Of a stretch of 64,000 nucleotides of DNA, positions 58,816 to 64,000 are shown piece after piece. Location of the stretch: assembly GCF_022698165.1 (NCBI RefSeq), contig NZ_JALDAY010000016.1:62001-126000 (forward strand), in the 5' to 3' direction. Numbering within the stretch: position 1 is the first letter of the stretch; every line of letters begins with the position of its first letter. The notes beneath the pieces were generated by a model. That model ran no database searches. It worked only from the letters and a program-made list of their open reading frames with translations, and was not told where the DNA came from. The DNA is from Streptomyces cylindrosporus. GTDB taxonomy: Bacteria; Actinomycetota; Actinomycetes; Streptomycetales; Streptomycetaceae. The translations under genes and the position numbers were made by a program.

Positions 58816-59414
58816 GGCTGTGTGGCGCGGGTGAGGATGACGGCGTAGCGGCAGTCGGCGTCGGTGGTGTTGGCGAAGACGCGCGGGGTGGGATCGCCGA
58901 GTTCGATGGTGTCGCCCGCGTCGAGTTCGTGGACCGTGTCGCCGTCATGGAAGGTCAGCCGGCCGTCGAGGACCCAGACGACCTGTCGTACGAAGACGAA
59001 GGCCGCGGCGGGATACGGCACGCGGGCTCCGGCGGGCAGGTGGATCTCGGCGATCTCCGCGGGGAACTGGGGCCCGGTGATCTGGCGGCGCCGGTAGCCG
59101 GTGTCGGGGTCGCGCCACTCGGCCGCGTCGGCCTGGCGGCGCACCCCCGCGATATCGCCCGAGTCGCCCTGTGTTCCTTCGGCCGTTCCCTCGGCGAGGG
59201 CAAGCAGGGAGGAGACGCTGAGCTGGAAGGCGGCGGACAACTTGCCGAGGACGACGGCGGTGGGGCTGCTCTCGCCGCGCTCGATCCTGCTGATCATGGC
59301 CTGGGAGACACCTGAGGCGTCTGCGAGCTGGGCCAGCGTCCATCGGCGGCGTTCCCGCTCGGTGCGGACACGGTCCGCGATCTGTCGCACCAGAGGATCT
59401 ACTATGTTGGACAT
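58812..59414 (-). CDS. XRE-cupin transcriptional regulator
   Basis: A 200-aa regulator. The N-terminal HTH (WTLAQLADASGVSQAMISRI) is followed by a cupin barrel (LDGRLTFHDGDTVHELDAGD) that may sense a small molecule. ATG 59414 overlaps the divergent acetyltransferase's ATG. TATATT on the minus strand (59426-59421) ends 6 bases before the ATG, so the mRNA is probably leaderless. Confidence 0.88.
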   Translation of the reverse strand: MSNIVDPLVRQIADRVRTERERRRWTLAQLADASGVSQAMISRIERGESSPTAVVLGKLSAAFQLSVSSLLALAEGTAEGTQGDSGDIAGVRRQADAAEWRDPDTGYRRRQITGPQFPAEIAEIHLPAGARVPYPAAAFVFVRQVVWVLDGRLTFHDGDTVHELDAGDTIELGDPTPRVFANTTDADCRYAVILTRATQP

Positions 59415-59931
59415 GAATCCAATATACGAGAGAAGCCGGGCGGTGACGGTACGCCCGGCCCACCCCGGTGACACGGAGGCCGTCCGTGCCATCCGCAATC
59501 ACGCGATCGAACACTCGACGGCCCTGTGGACGCAGACACCGCAGTCCGCTACGGAGGGGGCCGCCTGGCTGCGCGCCCACCTCGAGCGTGGCACGGCGTT
59601 CGTGGCCGAGGCGGCGGGCGAGGTGGCCGGTTTCGGGGTCTATGCGCCGTGGCGGGATCTGGACGGGTTCCGCCACACCGTGGAGGATTCGGTGTACGTC
59701 CGCGAAGGCCGGCACGGGCTCGGCATCGGCTCCGCGTTGCTGGCCGCCCTCATCGCATCGGCGCGTGATGCGGGCCACCACGCCGTGATCGCCGACATCG
59801 AATCCGGGAACGCCGGATCCATCCGGCTGCATGAACGGTTCGGGTTCCACCACATCGGCACGGTGCCGGAGGCGGGCACCAAGTTCGGTCGCTGGTTCGA
59901 CCTCACGATCATGCGGCTGCCGCTGACCTGA
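59413..59931 (+). CDS. GNAT N-acetyltransferase (phosphinothricin-acetyltransferase-like)
   Basis: A 172-aa acetyltransferase. The acetyl-CoA loop reads REGRHGLGIGSALLAALIAS, and MHEALGY-type IRLHERFGFHHIG plus KFGRWFDLTIM match the Pat/YncA group, which acetylates phosphinothricin, methionine sulfoximine or similar. ATG 59413 shares two bases with the divergent regulator's ATG. ATG 59404 and GTG 59443 are alternative starts. Confidence 0.85.
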   Translation: MNPIYERSRAVTVRPAHPGDTEAVRAIRNHAIEHSTALWTQTPQSATEGAAWLRAHLERGTAFVAEAAGEVAGFGVYAPWRDLDGFRHTVEDSVYVREGRHGLGIGSALLAALIASARDAGHHAVIADIESGNAGSIRLHERFGFHHIGTVPEAGTKFGRWFDLTIMRLPLT

Positions 59932-60107
59932 GCCGCGGACAGGGAGCACGGCGTAGGTCGATAGTTTCACCCTTCGTCACCTGCCAAGAGGGCGACGAAT
60001 GAGGGACTTGTCGAGCTGAGGCAGGGGCGGCACGGGTGCCCTGTCTGCGATGACCTCGCGCGAGGTCCGATATCGACGCGGGGTGCGTCACCTGTCAGTA
60101 TGGGTAC

Positions 60108-60683
60108 GTGGCTGAGTTTGTCTTTGTGAGTGGTCGTCTGTGCCTCGACCTTGCGGGTACCCAGTTGTGGCGGCGCAGCCTCCGCACGGAACTGCTGAAC
60201 TCTCCGGAGGACCTGCGGCTCTGGGTCCGTCAGGCAGACCTTCTGGACGATCCCGGCACGATGGACGCCCGAGCGTTGGACCGGGTTTGCCGGCTGCGTG
60301 AGGCCGTGTACACGCTTGTCAGAGCCTGGTCCCCGGGGAACCCTCCGGACACCGGTGCCCGGGATGCCCTTGCCGAAGTGAACGAAGCGGCCCGGCTTCC
60401 GTTGCCGAAGCATCAGCTCGACGAGACGGGACGGCTGACGCGCACCGGCAGTACTGACGAGATCCTCGGGGCTATCGCCCGAGACGCGGTCGACCTGCTG
60501 AGCTCGGACCAGTTTCCGCGGATGAGGGAGTGCGCCAACGCGGATTGCACGCGTCTGTTCGTCGATCTGTCCCGCTCAGGAGCGAGACGGTGGTGCGGGA
60601 TGGCGGAGTGCGGGAACAGGAACAAGGCCGCCAGCTACCGGAAGCGGAAGAAGCAGCAGGCCGTGGCCGAAACCGGAACGTGA
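60108..60683 (+). CDS. CGNR zinc-finger (ABATE domain) regulator
   Basis: A 191-aa protein. The C-terminal zinc finger reads CANADCTRLFVDLSRSGARR then WCGMAECGNRNKA, the CGNR motif, a probable RNA/DNA-binding zinc ribbon. The N-terminal ABATE-type domain includes VSGRLCLDLAGT. The target is unknown. The 176 bases upstream show no clear feature. Confidence 0.9.
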   Translation: MAEFVFVSGRLCLDLAGTQLWRRSLRTELLNSPEDLRLWVRQADLLDDPGTMDARALDRVCRLREAVYTLVRAWSPGNPPDTGARDALAEVNEAARLPLPKHQLDETGRLTRTGSTDEILGAIARDAVDLLSSDQFPRMRECANADCTRLFVDLSRSGARRWCGMAECGNRNKAASYRKRKKQQAVAETGT

Positions 60684-60689
60684 GGCCTC

Positions 60690-61289
60690 TCACCGCGCAT
60701 CCGGCGGGGGCAGCAGGAACGCCGTCATGAGGTCGACAGAGCCGTTGAAGCAGGTGTCGCCGTGGTCGCGGAGATGTCCGCTGGTTTCGAGGGTGATGGC
60801 GCCGATGAGCTGGGTCCATCCGGTGAACATGCGTGGCATCGTGTCCGCGTCCCGGTGGTCCGTGAGGATGCCGGCCAGGAGGAGCGGGATGCGTGACGCG
60901 GCGGGGGCGGGTGAGCCGGGTCCGTTCGCTGCCGGCGCGGGGGCGTAGAGCAGCGCGAACTCGTGGGGGTGCTCGTGCGCCCATGCCCGGAGCGCGTGGC
61001 AGGCGGTGCGCCATCTGAGGGCCGGGGTGGCGGGGGCGCAGTCGGCGACTCGGTGCTCGACGAAGTCCGCCGCGTTGTGGTGGGCGTCGTCGGCCAGGGC
61101 GTTCAGGAGGGCCGCGCGGCCGGGGAAGTAGCGGTAGAGCGCCGAGGACGTGACGCCGATCTCCCGGGCCACCGCGCGCAGGGAGAGGGCCTGGATGCCG
61201 TGCTGGGCGAGCAGGCGGCGTGCGATGTCGCGTATCTCCCGGACGAAGTCGTCGTGGGCGCGCTGGCGGATGGTCCGGGCGGTGGTCAT
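60690..61289 (-). CDS. TetR family regulator (WHG-type C-terminus)
   Basis: A 199-aa regulator. HTH: LSLRAVAREIGVTSSALYRY. The C-terminal domain resembles the TetR WHG family (WTQLIGAITLETSGHL). It converges with the CGNR gene, stops 6 bases apart. It may control the membrane/carotenoid oxygenase genes upstream on the same strand. Confidence 0.9.
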   Translation of the reverse strand: MTTARTIRQRAHDDFVREIRDIARRLLAQHGIQALSLRAVAREIGVTSSALYRYFPGRAALLNALADDAHHNAADFVEHRVADCAPATPALRWRTACHALRAWAHEHPHEFALLYAPAPAANGPGSPAPAASRIPLLLAGILTDHRDADTMPRMFTGWTQLIGAITLETSGHLRDHGDTCFNGSVDLMTAFLLPPPDAR

Positions 61290-61331
61290 GGCGGCCTGCT
61301 CTCTGGCTGCTGCTCAGGTGCTTGCTGGGGG

Positions 61332-61364
61332 GCGCCCCGCCCGCGCGGGGTGCGGGCGGGGCGC
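61332..61364 (-). terminator. Hairpin after the membrane protein gene
   Basis: A 13-bp stem (GCCCCGCCCGC core at 61334-61344 with GCGGGCGGGGC at 61352-61362, plus two outer pairs) and a 7-base loop. It lies between the membrane protein gene and the TetR gene. Confidence 0.75.
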
Positions 61365-61443
61365 GGTGCGCCGCCCGCGGGGGATTCGGGCCGCGCGGTC
61401 CCCTCCCCGGATCAGGATCTCCGGGCGGGGTGGTCGGTGATCG

Positions 61444-62016
61444 TCACGGGTCGAGGGGACTGCCCGGTGCAGTGGGCAGCGTTTGGTGTGCGGCGGTCAG
61501 CCGTGCGGTGAGGGCGCCGACGGCGTAACCACCGAGGAGAAGGGCGAGTGCGGGGATCAGGCCGGGTTTGGCGAGCATGACGGCGAGGACGGCGGCACCG
61601 ACGCCGGTGCGGGTGAGTACGGAGGACCAGAGGCGGGGGTGGTAGATCTTGGCGGCCAGCTTGGGCGTGACGTCGTCGTCGGCTTTCCGGGCGGCCTTGG
61701 CCATCTTGCGGAGGTCCTTGCCGGTCAGGGGTTCGCCGAGGGCGACGAGCGCGGTCCAGCCGAGGAGGCCGGCGATGATCCAGCCCTGCCAGTGCCAGGC
61801 GTCGATGGCCAGCCACAGCCCGGTGGCCAGGACGGCGAGGCGGCCCCAGACACCGAAAGCGGCCGACATTTCGAGGATGGCGACGCCTCTGCGGGCCTGG
61901 GCGAGGGTGGTGGCGTGGCGCAGGCGCAGGACGCCGATCCAGTCGGTTGCCAGGCTGGCCAGCATCGTCAGGACCGCGAGGACGTGGACGGTAAGGAGCG
62001 CGGCGTCGACCGGCAT
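61444..62016 (-). CDS. Integral membrane protein, four helices
   Basis: A 190-aa protein. Hydrophobic segments are at ~5-25, ~57-72, ~76-95 and ~140-165, with a cytoplasmic Lys-rich loop (KDLRKMAKAARKADDD). It resembles DUF2269-like membrane proteins only loosely. The function is unknown. It follows the carotenoid oxygenase gene on the same strand but with a strong hairpin between them. Confidence 0.75.
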   Translation of the reverse strand: MPVDAALLTVHVLAVLTMLASLATDWIGVLRLRHATTLAQARRGVAILEMSAAFGVWGRLAVLATGLWLAIDAWHWQGWIIAGLLGWTALVALGEPLTGKDLRKMAKAARKADDDVTPKLAAKIYHPRLWSSVLTRTGVGAAVLAVMLAKPGLIPALALLLGGYAVGALTARLTAAHQTLPTAPGSPLDP

Positions 62017-62095
62017 CGGGGGTTTCCCTTCCTGGGATGGTCTGCGCGTCGGGTCTGCCGCCGGCTCCGGAATCCGGGGTGGGCACCGGCGGCCC

Positions 62096-62134
62096 GGCCA
62101 GGGCCCGGGGGGGGGAGTCCCCCGGACCCCGGCC
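62096..62134 (-). terminator. Hairpin after the carotenoid oxygenase gene
   Basis: GGCCAGGGCCCGGGGG (62096-62111) pairs with CCCCCGGACCCCGGCC (62119-62134) with two mismatches and a 7-base loop, 9 bases downstream of the oxygenase stop on the minus strand. Confidence 0.72.
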
Positions 62135-62142
62135 GGCGGGGT

Positions 62143-63510
62143 TCAGCTGTTGGCGGCGTCGATGTCGGCGTCGGGGATCCAGGAGCCGTGGATGCCGCCG
62201 GTCACCCGGCGCGGGAGATGGACGGTGGCGATCCGGTCGAGGCCGGAGGCGTCCAGGACGAGGAGCTGGGAGGCGTCCTGCTTGAGGTCGGAGATGACGG
62301 TGAGCAGGTAACCGTCGTCCTCGCGGGTGGCGCCGGCGGCCGGGACGAAAACGGCCTCGCTGGGCAGGCGGGCGTCGCCGGCCTGGTGGATGCGGCGGGC
62401 GCCGGTGGTGCGGTCGTACTTGACGATGCCGTAGCCGCCGTAACCCTCCTGGTCGGGGAAGGAAACCGCGTACTGATAGCGGTTCTCGACGCCGAGGAAG
62501 TCCTCGTTCAGGGTGGGGAATTCGACGGCGAGGTCGTCGATGATCTGCTCGTCGACGCTGCCGGCGGCCACGTCTATCACCCAACGGCGGTTGTAGGAAC
62601 GGGTGTTGGGCTCGGAGCCGCGGCCGGGCGCGCCGACCCACCAGTTCCAGGAGAGCTGGAAGCCCTCCTTGTCCACGGTCGGGCCCTCCAGGACGATGCG
62701 GCCCTCGGCGTCCTCGTAGGCGTTGCCGGCGTGCAGCATGTTGCCCGGCTCGATGGAGAACCAGCGGATCTTCTCGGCGCCCTGCGGGCCGCGGGGCATC
62801 ACGCCGATCCGGGCGGGCTGCGCGTCGTTCCAGCCGTAGGGGATGCCGGAGTGCTCGTTCGGGTCGAAGGTGACCGTGCCCTCGACGAAGACCACGTAGT
62901 GGCGGGTGACGGCGAAGTCGTGCTTGAGGGAGGCGGTCGCCCCGGGGACCTCGGCGCTGTGCGTGACCTGGCCCTTGGCGTCGGCGACGTAATACATCAG
63001 GTACGGCGGGAACGGCGACGAGCCGAAGAAGTGCAGCTCCCCGGTGACCGGGTCGGTCTTGGGGTGCGCGGTCATCGCGCTGCGCAGCTTGCCGTCGAAG
63101 TCGTAGGCGCCGACGGTGTCGAGGTCCCGGGTGAGCTCGAAGGGGAAGTTGGCCTCGCACAGGGCCAGGAGGCGTCCGGCATGCTCGATGACGTGGGTGC
63201 CGGCGGTGCTGGCGGTGAGGTCGACGCCCTTGTCGGTGATGTAGGGGGCGCCGTCCAGGGCGGGGGTGCGCACCCAGCGGTTGCGGTACCACTCGGCGCG
63301 GCCCTCACGCAGCCGGATGCCGTGGACCATGCCGCTGCCCTTGAACCAGTGGGTGGGGGTGACACCGGGCTTGGGGTTGTGGCTGTTGCGGATCAGCCGG
63401 CCGGTCAGCTCCGGCGGCAGGGCGCCCTCGACGGTCAGCTCGGTGGCGCTGATCTCGTCGACGGCCGGCGTGTAGTGGCCGATCAGGTAGGGCTTGTCGG
63501 TGCTGGTCAT
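62143..63510 (-). CDS. Carotenoid oxygenase family protein
   Basis: A 455-aa non-haem iron dioxygenase that cleaves a conjugated double bond. The four iron His can be placed at 149 (TAHPKTDP), 197 (LKHDFAVT), 260 (MLHAGNAYED) and 441 (GIHGSWIPD). The seven-bladed propeller length is normal. The substrate could be a carotenoid, apocarotenoid or stilbene-like phenol. No carotenoid synthesis gene is in the window. It sits 45 bases after the SRPBCC gene. Confidence 0.93.
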   Translation of the reverse strand: MTSTDKPYLIGHYTPAVDEISATELTVEGALPPELTGRLIRNSHNPKPGVTPTHWFKGSGMVHGIRLREGRAEWYRNRWVRTPALDGAPYITDKGVDLTASTAGTHVIEHAGRLLALCEANFPFELTRDLDTVGAYDFDGKLRSAMTAHPKTDPVTGELHFFGSSPFPPYLMYYVADAKGQVTHSAEVPGATASLKHDFAVTRHYVVFVEGTVTFDPNEHSGIPYGWNDAQPARIGVMPRGPQGAEKIRWFSIEPGNMLHAGNAYEDAEGRIVLEGPTVDKEGFQLSWNWWVGAPGRGSEPNTRSYNRRWVIDVAAGSVDEQIIDDLAVEFPTLNEDFLGVENRYQYAVSFPDQEGYGGYGIVKYDRTTGARRIHQAGDARLPSEAVFVPAAGATREDDGYLLTVISDLKQDASQLLVLDASGLDRIATVHLPRRVTGGIHGSWIPDADIDAANS

Positions 63511-63555
63511 GGCAGAACCTCGTTTCCGTGAAGGGTGGGTTGGTGGCGGTGAGGG

Positions 63556-63996
63556 TCAGGCGGTGTGCTCGGCGCGGGGCTTGAGGGCGGTGAGCCAGGT
63601 GGTGAGGGAGTTGTTCAGGGCCTGGCCGAGTTCGACGGTGGCGGCCTCGACGGGGGCGCCGCTCCAGGACTCCTCGGTGTGGACGGTGACCTGGTCGCCG
63701 GTTCGCTGGAAGGTCCACACGTGGACGCCCTCGATCCCGCCTGCGGGGCCGCCCCAGACCAGGCGCTCGCCGGGGACGATCTCGCGGATGGTGGAGGTGA
63801 TGTCCAGGCCGTGGGTCTTCCAGCGGAAGGACGTGCCGGGCAGCAGCGGGCCGTCGAGCTTGGCCTCGTCCACGTCCGCGTTCCACTCGGCCCAGGAGTC
63901 GATGTCGGTGTGCAGGTCCCAGACCCGCTCCAGCGGGGCGTCGATCACGGTGGACAGCCGGACGATGACGGGGGCGGTCTCGTCGATGGTGAACAT
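63556..63996 (-). CDS. SRPBCC (START-like) small-ligand-binding protein
   Basis: A 146-aa single-domain protein. VIVRLSTVIDAPLERVWDLH is the typical SRPBCC/polyketide cyclase-2 start, ending in a long C-terminal helix (LNNSLTTWLTALKPR). It may bind the hydrophobic substrate or product of the adjacent oxygenase; that is inference from position. Start ATG 63996, very near the window edge. Confidence 0.88.
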   Translation of the reverse strand: MFTIDETAPVIVRLSTVIDAPLERVWDLHTDIDSWAEWNADVDEAKLDGPLLPGTSFRWKTHGLDITSTIREIVPGERLVWGGPAGGIEGVHVWTFQRTGDQVTVHTEESWSGAPVEAATVELGQALNNSLTTWLTALKPRAEHTA

Positions 63997-64000
63997 GGCG

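Noticed and set aside
61412..63292. Minus-strand 626-residue frame spanning the oxygenase and membrane gene
   Set aside because: It is a shifted frame of the carotenoid oxygenase; Arg/Pro/His-rich and without domains.

Overview
The window is chromosomal DNA from a Streptomyces or very close relative. It has very high GC, strong third-position GC bias, GTG/ATG starts with 1-4 nt gene overlaps, and a gene order typical of the Streptomyces core: nsdA-amtB-glnK-glnD-ffh, rpsP-khpA-rimM-trmD-rplS, four consecutive type I signal peptidases, comM-dprA, whiG and rpsB-tsf-pyrH-frr-cdsA. No rRNA, tRNA, CRISPR array, transposase or integrase was seen.

1-9.8 kb: the 3' end of nsdA, the nitrogen operon amtB-glnK-glnD behind a GlnR-like box, ffh, an FtsH-type membrane protease, and a convergent methyltransferase-like gene. 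10-12.3 kb: a compact archaeal/eukaryotic-type prolyl-tRNA synthetase and a SprT-like zincin. 12.5-22.9 kb: the rpsP-rplS translation operon, signal peptidases sipW-sipX-sipY-sipZ, a NUDIX hydrolase, small conserved proteins (DUF2469, YraN), and ComM-DprA. 23.2-30.2 kb: the sporulation sigma factor WhiG, a TetR regulator, a secreted M23 peptidase, then rpsB-tsf-pyrH-frr-cdsA with strong hairpins between rpsB/tsf and tsf/pyrH. A copy of the cdsA 3' end lies just downstream of cdsA.

30.5-32.7 kb: a three-gene set resembling type VII secretion cargo (EspC-like, CpnT/WXG100-like, small membrane protein) and a lipoprotein. 32.8-39.2 kb: a divergent NUDIX-like protein, rlmN, a TPP riboswitch with thiamine ABC transporter genes thiB-thiP-thiQ, and a mycothiol-dependent-type enzyme. 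39.3-45 kb: a sortase substrate (LAETG), a LOG-like protein, a VOC protein, and an ABC exporter pair. The ATPase of that pair has degenerate signature motifs and a C-terminal tail of about 340 residues built from tandem repeats. 45-54 kb: putrescine catabolism (aminotransferase, Lrp/AsnC regulator, aldehyde dehydrogenase), a secreted protein next to a two-component system whose kinase also carries a repeat-expanded tail, an orphan PotD-like binding protein, and the remains of an FAD oxidoreductase.

54-64 kb is accessory in character: LysR next to a YgeX/YgeY-like pair (diaminopropionate ammonia-lyase-like and M20 peptidase), an MFS exporter with an XRE-cupin regulator whose start codon overlaps that of a divergent acetyltransferase, a CGNR regulator, a TetR regulator, and a membrane protein / carotenoid oxygenase / SRPBCC set.

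The least expected items are the repeat-tailed ABC ATPase and kinase, the extra ProRS, the duplicated cdsA end, the small type VII cargo operon, and the divergent pair with overlapping start codons. Functions are assigned from motifs read by eye; no database search was run.
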